Assembly: GCF_947179515.1 (NCBI RefSeq)
Contig: NC_067477.1
Span: 117,377,562-117,441,561 of the forward strand
DNA length: 64,000 nucleotides
Reading direction: 5' to 3'
From: Apodemus sylvaticus
Lineage: Eukaryota > Chordata > Mammalia > Rodentia > Muridae
In this document: positions 23,083 through 33,546 of the stretch, piece after piece
How positions within the stretch are numbered: the first letter of the stretch is position 1
Layout of the letters: every line of letters begins with the position of its first letter
Program-made: the position numbers and the translations under genes
Notes under the pieces: model-generated
What the model saw: the letters and a program-made list of their open reading frames with translations, nothing else
The model's database searches: none
Told to the model about the DNA's origin: nothing

Positions 23083-23160
23083 TGGGCTGATCTTGGTGGC
23101 ACATGCCTTTAACCCCAGGGCTTATGAGGCATAGTAAGTAGATCTCTGATTTTCTGATAT
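23083..23160 (+). mobile_element. B1 SINE 5' fragment
   Basis: gggctgatcttggtggcac, atgcctttaaccccagggc, then gatctctgattt. Only the first half of B1 is recognisable. Confidence 0.7.
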
Positions 23161-23493
23161 AACTGAGTAATAGGCAACTTCTCAGTCATTTAAAAAAAAA
23201 TAAGTTTTTCATTCAAATGAAAGGCAGAAAAGACAGGGTGACTGAGCTCACAGCTGAAGAGGATGTTTTAGGTAATGGACTGTCACCCTACAAGGCAGAT
23301 CTTCTCACTGTCCTGTTCATAATTACATCCAAGAATCTGGCTTTGTTCTGCCTGTATCCTGAAAGCATTGTTGAAGTGAATTTAGAGCTTTGTTTGGCAG
23401 AGGAAACTCTCAGAAAGAGAGCATTTTATTTTGTGGCATGGCTACTTTTTATTAGACTGACCCAGGTTTACAGTTAAAAAGAGAAGAACAAAA

Positions 23494-23640
23494 GCCAGGC
23501 AGTGGTGGCCCACACCTTTAATCCCAGCAGTGGGGAGACAGAGGTAAAGGCAGAGAGGACCTCTGAGTTCGAGGACAGCCTGGTCTACAGAGCTAGATCC
23601 AGGACAGTCAGGGCTACAGAAACAAACTCTGGGAGTGGGA
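23494..23640 (+). mobile_element. B1 SINE
   Basis: gccaggcagtggtggccc, cctttaatcccagcagtggg, gaggacagcctggtctac, gatccaggacagtcagggc. Confidence 0.92.
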
Positions 23641-24427
23641 GAAAGATTTAAAAGAAAATGCAGTCTGCTGAGGAGGAAAGAGATCAAAAAAGTTAAACCT
23701 TCCAGCTACAGAACCACCTGGCTGTGCACTGTGACAACAGGAAATGTGCCCGAAGAGAAAGACTTTACCCATTTAGGGCTTGTGAAAAGGAAATTTTACT
23801 TAAAAAAGAGAGCCTGATCAGGAATTGTAGCTGAGGGTGCTCCCCTTGCCTTGAAAGCAACTGTCTGGGAAAGTGTTCTCTGGTAGAAGCACATTGAAGC
23901 TGATAGCAGGGCTCCCGAGGAGCTGGTAGAAGAGTGACAGCACTGTCCATATGTGACTGGCTTTGCTGGCATGACAGATGCAATGAAAAGGCCCTAGAGT
24001 CACTTCGGAGAGCAGCTGAGAGCAGGCAATGTGTGCAGTGCGGACACCCTGCAAAGGGTTGCTGGGTAGACAGTGTGAAGACGACCCTAAGTATCTATGG
24101 AGATCCAGGATGCTGAAGATGTCAGAACCTTTTGTCAACGTATTTCATCATAAAATAAGAAAAGACCACTTTAACTGCTGGCGTCAATAAAAGAGAAGGA
24201 AGTGTGGCAAAGGTGAGAAGCTGGGAGGGCCAGGCTGCAGTACTGCATTTATAAAACAGGCACATCTGTATAGAAATTTTAAAGAACAAGTAACTTCAAG
24301 AAGGGAAGGATAACTTTTAGAAGTGAGGGATGTAAGTTTAAAATCTCTCACTACAGGATCCATTTTTAAACAAGAAAATACACTGTAAATGATTTAAAAG
24401 TAAATTGTCAGGAAACCCTCCCATGCT

Positions 24428-24557
24428 CACCCCAAGACAGGATTTCTGTGGAGTCCCGAATCTCACTCTGCAGGCCAGATCAGCAGCAGACTCAAAGATC
24501 TTCTCAGCACTGCATCTGAGTACTGAGATGAAAGGTGTGAGCCACCACCGCACTCAT
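24428..24557 (-). mobile_element. Diverged B1 SINE
   Basis: + strand caagacaggatttctgtgg, actctgcaggccagatcag, gatgaaaggtgtgagccacc: antisense B1 with many changes. Confidence 0.75.
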
Positions 24558-25684
24558 GGCTGTAATTAGGAAACTTTTAAGAACTGTCTATCCTGTTCAT
24601 GTAGAAAACCTACCCCAAGCACCATTTCAGGAACTACTGAGTCAACCAGAACCTGAAGGGTTTGCAGCAGCCGCACGACACTTTCACCCTGTGGCCAGGT
24701 GCTCTGCCTGCTACCTCTCAGAAGTCGATGGAACAGGACAGAAAGAGTCCTTTACTAATTAGGGACGACTGTTTCCCTTCTTTTCTTTTTTAATGGCTAA
24801 ACACATGGCCTCCCTACCAAAACAGTCTGATAAATCCAGCCTGAGCAGAAAGAAGAATTCACTGTTGCTAAGGAAAGGACTGGAACAATCCAAGTGACTA
24901 ACTACCCAAGGGAAAGACAAGCACACACTGGCCACTGATTGGCAGCAGCCTCTCAATACCAGAGGAGGGAGGAGCTGAGACTAGAAACCAACAGTCTTCA
25001 GCTCAAGATCAGGAGATGCTCTCAGAGCATCATGATGACCTTCTAGAGTGCCACCTGCCCCATGACGACTGAACACTGAGTGCTCTCTGACCTTACCCAT
25101 CCTGTTCACATCATCTGCACAAAGAAATCACATGTCTTTTGTAAGTTCCTAATTTTTGTAATTTCTGGAAAGAACTGAATCACATTTCTGTGAGAAGCTT
25201 CGAAAGATGTTTACTGTTAGAAGACCATGGGATGAGTTACATTTTTACTTAAAATTTTTTTCATACAATCTGTTGATATTCTTTCCCTGACCCAATAGAA
25301 TTTTAATAGGTATCACTGCTTTGTAAAACACAACATGGATATCCAGAATAAATTTTAATAATGTAAAAATTCTTCAATCTTTAAAATTTACATATTTTAG
25401 ACATAAAATTATACCTTTCATTATATGAAACAGAAAAGAAAATGTATGAAGAACATAGAAAGAAGCCCTTAGTTTCTGTGAGGATCTTTATGAGGGTTTG
25501 CTTTAAGGACATGAACATTTGTATTTTTATTTTCTATTTCCCTTCTTTGTTATATCTGGAATGCTCACTGTAGAACCCAGAATACTTACATTTCTCCTCA
25601 CAACTACACCTCCGATGCTAACAAAGCCCAAGAGCTAGGTCAGCCCAGCACAGGAGACAGACCCTTCTCTGGTGAAGAACTTAC

Positions 25685-25853
25685 CACAGGAAGCGTGAGC
25701 CATATAGCCACAAGGCGGCTGCTAATCCAGCGATACCACGACAGGTTTATAAGCATCAAAGGTAAAATAGGACCAAGCATAAAAATACTTCCAAGAAAGC
25801 TTCCCGCAAAAAGGAAGAATATAAAGTAAACCCCCTTCCATGACGCCATGATT
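25685..25853 (-). CDS. Lclat1: Lclat1 first coding exon (residues 1-55)
   Basis: This exon carries the start of lysocardiolipin acyltransferase 1, an ER/mitochondria-associated membrane enzyme that re-acylates lysocardiolipin and other lysophospholipids using acyl-CoA. The acceptor (TCTTTCAG) is followed by only AATC and then ATG at 25849-25847. The -3 A and +4 G give a strong initiation context. The 55 codons (165 nt) run to CTG-CCT-GTG, then the donor GTAAGT at 25684-25679, so the intron phase is 0. Residues about 8-38 (FIFFLFAGSFLGSIFMLGPI and onward) form a long hydrophobic stretch expected to be the N-terminal membrane anchor, followed by SWYRW. The identification is by recognition of the family sequence, supported by exact joining with the exon at 20876. 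Only 4 nt of 5' UTR lie here, so further 5' UTR must be on an exon not found in this window. Confidence 0.93.
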
Positions 25854-26741
25854 CTGAAAGATAAAACAAAAACAAAGAATGTATTTTATTATGATGCATT
25901 TGCTGCTCCAGTTTCATAACAATTATATATACAATAATCATTAAAAACAAGGGTTACTAGGTAACTGATGAGGCCAACAGATTCCCTGGCTATAAGCCTA
26001 ACGAGTTGCCAGTATACTAGAAATTGATACTCTCAAAAAAAAAAAAATACATCAATTTCTATTCTCCAGGAAACTCTGGTGTCTGGTATAATAAGCTAGC
26101 ATCGAAGAGTTTTTCTTTTTCTTCCCTAGGTTACTATTCCAGGCATTGTTTTCTACCTAGAAGCAGAAATAATGGTGAGGATTTCCTATGGGTGGGCACA
26201 CATACGGAAAAAGCAATAGCAGTCTTACAGAATACAGTAAAATTCAAGGAACAAAATCTGGAAGTGTTCGTATTTTATAACAGACCCTAAAATCATACTT
26301 CTGGGCACCTGGCCTTAGACTGGCTCTTTATGAGCTAGCTAGATAAGTCAGCTGGGCCTTCACTAACTTTATCCAGACATCTACGGAAGTATTACTTTAG
26401 GGTGCTGAAACCAAACTCCAGCATGGATATTTTAAAACAAATACTTGGAAACTCAGTTGAAAATGAAAACTCTTATAAGCTAAAGTCAAGTTTAACTTGG
26501 CACAGGTAAGTTTTTAAATTTCTACCAATATCTGGTGGTATATATACAACATCCTACAAAGTAGAAAAAGCAGGATAAGGAAAGGCCGAGAGAAAGGAGG
26601 AGCCAAGCTCGCACTGGGTGAGGGGCAGGCTTGCACTGGGTGAGCCAGGCGCTCCACACACTCTGCCCTTTCTGAGCTGCTCACATTAACAATGTCAACA
26701 GCAGCTTCTCCCCAGTCTTCAACTTAAAGCTTCTTTTGTTT

Positions 26742-27296
26742 TCTTTGGTTTTCTTTTGGTTTTTGGTTTTCAGAGGCAGGTTTCCTGTCCTGGAACTCAC
26801 TTTGTAGACCAGTGTACCGGCTAGTTTTGTATGTCAACTTGACACAGGCTGGAGTTATCACAGAGAAAGGAGCTTCAGTTGGGGAAGTGCCTCCATGAGA
26901 TCCAACTGTGGGGCATTTTCTCAATTAGTGATCAAGTGGTGAGGGCCCCTTGTGGGTGGTACCACCTTTGGGCTGGTGCTCTTGGGTTCTATAAGAGAGC
27001 AGGCTGAGCAAGCCAGGGAAAGCAAGTCAGTAAGGAACATCCCTCCATGGCCTCTGCCATCAGCTCCTGCTTCCTGACCTGCTTGAGTTCCAGTCCTGAC
27101 TTCCTTTAGTGATGAACTGCAGCGTGGAAGTGTAAGCTCAATAAACCCTTTCCTCCCCAACTTGCTTCTTGGTCATGATGTTTGTGCAGGAATAGAAACC
27201 CTGACTAAGACAACCAGGCTGGCCTCAAACTCAGAAATCTGCCTGTCTCTGCCTCCCAAGTGCTGGGATTAAAGGCGTGCGCCACTACCGCCTGGC
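26742..27296 (-). mobile_element. B1 SINE split by an LTR insertion
   Basis: The antisense B1 reads tggaactcactttgtagaccag up to 26812 and resumes at 27213 with accaggctggcctcaaactc, aagtgctgggattaaaggcg, and gccactaccgcctggc at 27296. The accag at both edges is the LTR target duplication. Confidence 0.93.
26813..27212 (+). mobile_element. MT-type MaLR solo LTR (400 bp) nested in a B1
   Basis: TGTACCGGCTAG ... CTGACTAAGACA, with TG...CA termini, a caataaacccttt polyadenylation region, and perfect 5-bp duplications accag at 26808-26812 and 27213-27217. It is the same family as 16675-17070 and less diverged. Solo LTR with no internal sequence. Confidence 0.88.
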
Positions 27297-28084
27297 AATT
27301 TAAAGCTTCCTAACAGAAAAAACAAACAAACAAACAAACCCCATAGGCTTTAAATTCAGTACTTCATTGTCATCCACTAGGGCAATATCCTCATCTTTAA
27401 AATTTCCTGCATGCTTCTTCATACCTATGTCAGGTGTGGTATGATTATAGGAAAAAAATATTGCTAAATGGCCTAGCTACCATCAAAAGAAACCTTCCCA
27501 TTGTATAGTAATGTGTCTAAGCCCCATGGAAGCTAAAACAACTTTCCTAATGAAAGTCAAAGCATCCAGTCCTGTCTCATGCAGTCTACTGTATAATGCC
27601 ACTCCGCTCCTGCTATGCAGCTGAGAATCAGAGACCAACATTAACCATTAACCATGTATTTAAAGAAAGACAAACATATAAAAGGATCTATCACCGGACT
27701 AAAACGGAATTCTACAGATCAAACCTAGTCTCAAGTTACTTCAGCATTTATTCATTTTTATGAAACAATAAACATGCAAAGAAATCCCTCCTATGTGCCA
27801 GCCATGGGCTAGTCAACAAAGGTCTCACAAATCTAGGCATGGAACTCATGGTCTCCTGCCGGTAAAGCCCAAGTTCCACCCTCCTCTGTCTACTGATCTC
27901 CTCATTTCCCTTATAGGTGCTCTCTGCCTGCATTTCATAGCCTTTTTCTGTATCTTCATTCAAGTCCTAAAATGGGGGTCACCTAGGTTACATACCTACT
28001 TAGAATAGGTAAATACTGAAGAAAGTCAATGGCTGACACAGATGTGCAACAATCTAAACTAACATGCATCTCTGCTGGAAACAC

Positions 28085-28320
28085 AAAATTGTACAGAACT
28101 CTGGAAAACAGCTTGGCAGTCATACAAAATCCTACACTGACACTCAGCACCTACACTAGAAAATCCACCAACTGACTAGTACAAATAGTTATCGTTACAC
28201 AAAAGTTCTCCATAATCCTTTATAGCACCATTTCTCCTACTAGCACAAAACTAGAACAAACCTATCGGTTGAGGGTGCATAGATTCTGAATGACTATCAC
28301 CAATGAAGACATATGCCTAA
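28085..28320 (+). mobile_element. Possible ancient L1 3' fragment
   Basis: ctggaaaacagcttggcagt and nearby accatttctcctactagca resemble the L1 ORF2 end region (two short matches in order). Highly decayed. Confidence 0.4.
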
Positions 28321-28550
28321 CACAGGCGTCCTGACTTATTCTCAGGACGCCAGGTAAAAAGGGCATTTCTTTTAGGAAACATTCCTACAAGGCACTCCGT
28401 GGCTGGCAAGTGTAGATGCCCTGTGTTAAAGGACAGCACAGGGAAGCCTGGCAGACGAGCAGCCTGCTGTCTCTGGGCTGCTCACTGGGCTGCAGTGTAT
28501 GGTGCTCACTGCAGGGAGTCACATGTGCTAGCTTCCTTTCCTTCCTTCTC

Positions 28551-28622
28551 TAGAGCTCAGAGTTGAGCCCAGGCTCATGTGCACCAGATGTATGCTGTCA
28601 CTGAGCAATGTGCCCAGACACG
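28551..28622 (-). mobile_element. ID-like SINE fragment
   Basis: + strand agagttgagcccaggctcat and cactgagcaatgtgcccag are the reverse of the tRNA-derived ID sequence (cagtggtagagc ... ccctgggttc). Confidence 0.55.
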
Positions 28623-28635
28623 TTACACTCTGGCC

Positions 28636-28757
28636 CAGTCATAGCTGTGCCTGCCTATAATCCAGCACTTGGGAGGCAAGAACCCTGACTTTAAAGCTAG
28701 AGGGTAAGTTTGTGGCCAGCCTAAGCTATGTAGTGATATTCTGCTTCGCAAATAAAA
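28636..28757 (+). mobile_element. Diverged B1/B4 SINE
   Basis: tgcctataatccagcacttg, ggaggcaagaaccctgact, gtggccagcctaagctatg. Confidence 0.65.
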
Positions 28758-28847
28758 CATTTTAAAATGACTTACTGAAATAAAAGCTATGTTCTTAGGA
28801 AATTCTGGTCTTCAAATTATTTCAATAATAATCCAAAATATTTTTCT

Positions 28848-29085
28848 AAGCTTTTATAATACGCCAGGTGCCGTTTCATGCATTTGATCTGAATATATGT
28901 TAACAGTCACAACAATTTCATGGGTATTTTTATTACCCCTATTTATACATCAGGATTCTGTGGCAAAAAAATGTTAAGTAATTTGATCAAGGTTAAACAG
29001 CTAGTAAATAGCAAAACTGAGAACTGGCTCTAGGGATCTTGGTGTTGAAGTCTATAATCAGTGAGCTACATTTATACAACTTTTT
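28848..29085 (+). mobile_element. MIR SINE (ancient mammalian)
   Basis: gccaggtgccgtttcatg, ttaacagtcacaacaatttc, ttattacccctatttataca, aaatgttaagtaatttgatc, aaggttaaacagctagtaaa and tgagaactggctctaggg follow the MIR consensus over nearly its whole length. The best preserved pre-rodent repeat in the window. Confidence 0.87.
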
Positions 29086-29136
29086 CAAGACTATATTACT
29101 TTTTAATTAGACACACACTTTAAAAGAATTACACTA

Positions 29137-29312
29137 GCCGGGCGGTGGTGGCGCACACCTTTAATCCCAGCACTTGGGAGGCAGAGGCAGACGGGATTTC
29201 TGAGTTCCAAGGGCCAGCCTGATCTACAGAGTGAGTTCCAGGACAGCCAGGGATACATAGAGAAACCCTGTCTCGAAAAAACAACAACAACAACAAAAAC
29301 GGGGAAAAAAAG
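29137..29312 (+). mobile_element. Young B1 SINE with target-site duplication
   Basis: Full B1 from gccgggcggtggtggcgc to gaaaccctgtctcgaaaaaa and an ACA-rich tail, flanked by gaattacacta at 29126-29136 and 29313-29323 (perfect 11 bp). Confidence 0.96.
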
Positions 29313-30601
29313 GAATTACACTAAAAAGACATAATTGTAAACCAAGTTTGAAAACTTTTATTTTAAAAGTGTTCTGAATATTAGAAGTTCACAAGAACTT
29401 GATGAGGAAGGCCTGCTAATCATTCTTAAGTACCTAACACTGCCCACTAAAAACCGGAAGGGGTGAGAGGAATGAGATTCCCAACTTCAAGTACAGAAGA
29501 CTATGATATTATGCCTACTCCAAGTGAGTGGTTCTCATCCAACTACTCTCTCTCTCTTTGGAGAATACAGCTTCACTCACCTAACGGCGCCCTGCCTAAT
29601 GACATGCGCCTGATTGATGCTGACCATGGCAGTGACTGATGTGCTTAGAGTATGGTATGGCTTGGTGTGACTGCTATGCCAAACAAAGGGCAAAGCACAG
29701 TACATGAACCAAGAAACGACCCACTCAGGCTTCCCATGCAGTTGCTTATATTAGTCTTGGAGTACGCCAATGTGAGACGTCCCTGATAAGGACTAGTGGA
29801 ATCCACTGAGGATGCCTACATGTCCTTAGAAAGGAACCAACTACATTTCACCTCATAGACTTTCTTGTTGTGTTTTGATAATAGGCACTGTTCTCACAGT
29901 GTGGCTGGAGAGGTAAATTCAAACATGACCAATTAATTCACTGTAAATCAGGTTATAATAGTGGTATATCCTGAAGCATCCAATCCTTAAGGTATTCAAG
30001 AAGGCATCTTCCTGGACAAAGTGGTGGATAGAACAGAAAGAAACAGGCAAAAAAAAAAAAAAAACAGGTTTGTAGACATTTAAAACAGAAGTCAGAGATT
30101 TAGAAATTACTGAAATACAAAGGTGCAAGGTACACAATGATGGCATGCACAAACCCCATAAGAGGATAGGCCCTAGGACAGAGCTGTGTACAAGTCAGGG
30201 TGGGAGAAAAGAACACCTTCATCTTGGCACAAATAGTGGGGAAGACTAAGGAATATGACTCATTGTAAGACAAAGATAAATGTGACACAAGCATGGATGT
30301 CTGCTTTGCTAAGAGCCTTCTCTGGACTTTAAATAGATAACTCCTAAAGAAAACCCAGGATTGAGAGATACCACTATCAAAGATGTCTTCAAGGCACAAC
30401 ATACACACATCACACAATTTAGCAATAGTCCCAATGCCATAGTCCTTTACCTGGACACCTCACCTGTAAGGAAAGGAGGCCGAGGGTACATCTACTCTAA
30501 GGCTGTGACTAGTTTGAATACAATCATCTTTTTATTTGCAAAACACTTTATACATCACTCTTGATATCTGTCTACTTAAAATCTGAAGATTTAGCCTTGC
30601 T

Positions 30602-30762
30602 TCCTGCTGTAGGTGTGTAATCCCAGCTACTCCTCACCAAACCAGAAAAAAATCCAAGTTCAAGGCCTCCCTAGGCTCTGGTGAATACACAAAGGACCCT
30701 ACTTAGTGGTAGAACACTTACAGGGTACTAGGTCTAGTCTACAGTAGTGCAAAGCTCACTGA
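30602..30762 (+). mobile_element. B4 SINE (B1-ID fusion)
   Basis: B1-like start (gtaatcccagctactcctc, agttcaaggcctccctagg) followed by ID-like agtggtagaacacttacagg and actaggtctagtc. Confidence 0.6.
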
Positions 30763-30983
30763 CTTCACTTTTTATATACATCCCAAACATCTATTCCATG
30801 GAAGAAAAGATGAATTTTAAATAGTACAAGGCTGTAAAAGCAAATCATGATATAAAACATCACAAGGAAACCCATTACTCTGTATACTAGCCTTTAAAAA
30901 TTAAAAATAAGTCATCTTAGTAACAATAACTCCAGTCTACTGGCCAGCCTCCTCTCAAAGGTCCTTTAATCTGCATCACATCC

Positions 30984-31006
30984 TTTTTTTTTTTTTTTTT
31001 TTTTTT
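30984..31006. repeat. Poly(T) run of about 23
   Basis: Homopolymer with no recognisable SINE or LINE body on either side; could be the tail of a retroposed sequence too old or too short to name. Confidence 0.9.
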
Positions 31007-31714
31007 GGTATGTATTATGCTGAAGTGGATTCGTAAATTTGAGGATTTAAAGAAAAGGAGTTTGCTATATCCTTTGACAGTTCCATGTGTGCTAAAACAA
31101 ACACATTACATTTCCATCCAATCCAAACAAAAGCCTGCAATGTGTGTAATTATATGAAGATTATTTACAGGTGAAGTAATGGAGGAGTAGATTCCCTTCA
31201 CTACAGATTTCCACCGTAATTCACAAAGAAGCAAGTCCACTCTGGGAAATGCTAGCAAGTTCATAATCTGGAACAGTGAACAAATTCAAGGCCATAGTAA
31301 ATGACGACAGACAAGTCTGCAATACATGAATAATGGTGCTTCAGTAATCTGAAACTCATTTGTTCACTGGGACGAGTTGTCAATAAAGTACCACAAAACC
31401 AAACATCTCCATTACAGCAAAGTCACCCTTCTTATATTCCCCCTACTAATGAAGAAGGCTTGGAAACATCCATCTATTTTCAAAAGATTGGAAAACAGCA
31501 AGAGTGTGTGTGTGTGTACATGTGCGAGCACATAAGAATATGTGCATATATGTATTATAGAGAAGATTAGTAATATAAATCTAAACTGAGTTTGGCTTCT
31601 GCAAAATTCCCAATGAAAAACCTTTTGTAAAATATGGTCACTAATGATCAGTGAAATTGAGAAAATTTTTTCTTGTATTCCATTAGAATAAAACTTACAC
31701 AAAGGCTCCTACAA

Positions 31715-32050
31715 TAGAGATATTTGTTTATTCTTGTTCTATTTAAAATAGCAAGAAAATGGAAACTAGCTAAATGCCCATCAACCAATGACTGGGTAGT
31801 GAAAACTTGGCACACATACACAATAGAATATTATTTAGCCATAAAGAAAAATGAAATTGGGAAATTACAGGAAATGAACTTGGAATGCATAGAATTGAGA
31901 GGTGAGACACTCAAAAAAAAGTGCATGTTCTCCCTCATATGCAGATAATGCTCAGAATGAATACATGCAATCCAGTGCAGGGGGCAAGTGGGCAACATTC
32001 AGATAGCAGACCATGAGGGGGCAACATTAGGTGGCAAGGATGTAATGAAG
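31715..32050 (+). mobile_element. Old L1 LINE 3' end
   Basis: atttaaaatagcaagaaaat, catcaaccaatgactgggt, caatagaatattatttagcc, ggaaatgaacttggaatgc and gttctccctcatatgc correspond to the last ORF2 residues (KIARKWKLAKCPSTNDW, YTIEYYLAIKKNE) and the 3' UTR start. Older than the L1 at 1559-2212. Confidence 0.75.
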
Positions 32051-32051
32051 G

Positions 32052-32491
32052 TGTAGTGGTTATTCCTGGTTGTCAACTTGACTGTATCTGGGATGAACTA
32101 CAATCCAGAATTGGAAGGCTCACCTATGATCCTAATCTGGAGGCTCAGAGATACAAGTTTCTGACCTGGATCTTGGCATGGAGATCTTGAAGCATAATGG
32201 CTATGAATTCCAGATTAAGACAAGGAGATCTCTGAGTTCAAGGTCATCTGGCTTCTGGGATTAAAGGCGCAGTGGCACATGCCTTTAATCTGGGCCATAC
32301 CCTCTGCTGGAGACCTACATAAGGACCTCTTGCCTCATGGGACTGAGCAACTGCTAGATCCTTGACCTTCCATCCACAGCTGCTCCTGACCATTGCTGGG
32401 AGTTGGACTACAGACTGTAAGTCATCAACAAATTCCCTTACTATATAGAGACTACCCATACATTCTATGACTCTAGAGAACCCTAATAAAA
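32052..32491 (+). mobile_element. MaLR-like LTR (ORR1/MT group)
   Basis: Begins TGTAGTGGTTATTCCTGG then tgtcaacttgactgtatctg, and ends ctctagagaaccctaataaa. An internal ggattaaaggcgcagtggca ... catgcctttaatct stretch resembles a B1 piece but recurs in this LTR family. The end is less precise than at 16675 and 26813. Flanking duplication not clear. Confidence 0.6.
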
Positions 32492-32619
32492 AGGCAAAAT
32501 GATAAGTCATGAAAGATAGCAAAATTAATTTTCCTAGTTTCAATGTTATCACTTGTTTTTCTTTTTTGTGGTAGATATGTATGTAAAAATTAATTGCTGG
32601 TGAAGGTATAAAATCTAAA

Positions 32620-32990
32620 TGAGGGTCCACAGTTTCAGAATGGCCGATCTAACTATATAGATGTTCACTCAGATGGACAGAGTTGGTGACTGGGCAGGTA
32701 TTTGGAGGGACTACCTTAATGCGGCTGTGTGATGTTTCTGTTTATAAGTTCCCATTGGATAGCCACACTTTATGAGTCCTCCCAGATGCCCTGACTGGTG
32801 AGTCTCTTTACTGGAACTCACTCACATATGAACGCTTGCCCACTACCTTCCCAAGAGGAGTATCTGGCCAACTCCAGAAATGGAAGTCTATGATGACTCC
32901 CAACTGCCACGGCACCTTTGAGAGTCTGGAAGTCTTCAATGATGGCAGTATGCTTACCTCTCAAATAAAACAAACCAACAAACACCTACG
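32620..32990 (+). mobile_element. Unclassified LTR-like stretch
   Basis: Contains gttcccattggatagccac, gcctccc-like promoter-poor sequence and cctctcaaataaaacaaacc near its right edge, where an AATAAA lies. Composition differs from the surrounding AT-rich intron. I do not recognise the family; this is a weak call. Confidence 0.25.
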
Positions 32991-33129
32991 TAGGTAGGTA
33001 AGTAGACAAACAGACAGATGTGTATGTAGGTAGGCAGTGATTTTTAAAGAAAAATAAAAATGACTCAGTTATATTATTATAGTTATGTTGTGCATATAAG
33101 AGGCTACTAAGGTACTGGTAATGTGGTAA

Positions 33130-33142
33130 TGTTCTATTTCTT
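33130..33142. repeat. Target-site duplication of B1 dimer/GAA composite, left copy
   Basis: tgttctatttctt, identical to 33534-33546. Confidence 0.88.
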
Positions 33143-33327
33143 CTTCTTTCTTCTTCTTCTTCTTCTTCTTCTTCTTCTTCTTCTTCTTCTTCTTCTTCTT
33201 CTTCTTCTTCTTCCTTTTTCTTCCTTCTTCTTCTTCTTCTTCTTCTTCTTCTTCTTCTTCTTCTTCTTCTTCTTCTTCTTCTTCTTCTTCTTCTTTCTTT
33301 CTTTCTTTCTTTCTTTTTTCTTTTTTT
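33143..33327. repeat. Long (TTC)n/(GAA)n tract with T- and CTTT-rich end
   Basis: About 55 TTC units in two blocks split by a cctttttcttcc interruption near 33213-33227, then five CTTT units. On the Lclat1-sense strand the tract reads GAA. It lies exactly where the A-tail of the adjoining antisense B1 should be and inside its target-site duplications. Confidence 0.97.
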
Positions 33328-33533
33328 GGTTTTTTCAAGATAGGGTTTCTCTGTGTAGTCCTGGAACTCACTCTGTAGACCAGGCTGGCCTCGAACTCAG
33401 AAATCCACCCGCCTCTGCCTCCCAAGTGCTGGGATTAAAGGCATATGCCACCACTGCCTGGCCTCGAACTGGTGATCCTCCTGCCTCTGCCTCCTTCAGG
33501 AAATTCTACCAGCATGCGCCACCACTACTGGCG
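33328..33533 (-). mobile_element. Dimeric B1 SINE
   Basis: A full antisense B1 (ggttttttcaagatagggtt ... gccaccactgcctggc, 33328-33462) is joined directly to a shortened second antisense B1 (ctcgaactggtgatcctcc ... gcgccaccactactgg, 33463-33533). One pair of 13-bp target duplications (33130-33142 and 33534-33546) brackets both monomers plus the TTC tract, so the dimer inserted as one unit. Confidence 0.85.
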
Positions 33534-33546
33534 TGTTCTATTTCTT
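33534..33546. repeat. Target-site duplication of B1 dimer/GAA composite, right copy
   Basis: tgttctatttctt, identical to 33130-33142. Confidence 0.88.

Larger units (their letters stand above)
20877..25684 (-). other. Lclat1: Lclat1 intron between first and second coding exons (4,808 bp)
   Basis: Phase-0 intron, donor GTAAGT at 25684, acceptor TTGTAG at 20877. Contains an L1 3' UTR, several B1 copies and a CA repeat. Unassigned stretches are about 20877-21505, 22078-22966, 23161-23493, 23641-24429 and 24558-25684. Confidence 0.9.

Noticed and set aside
23217..23477. 86-codon frame without obvious repeat content
   Set aside because: No recognisable domain, no splice or promoter context, and no homologue I can name; intronic chance frame more likely.
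16675..27212. The two MT-type LTRs considered as the ends of one provirus
   Set aside because: Each has its own target duplication inside a different SINE, and the 10 kb between them contains Lclat1 exon sequence and unrelated repeats, with no gag, pol or env.
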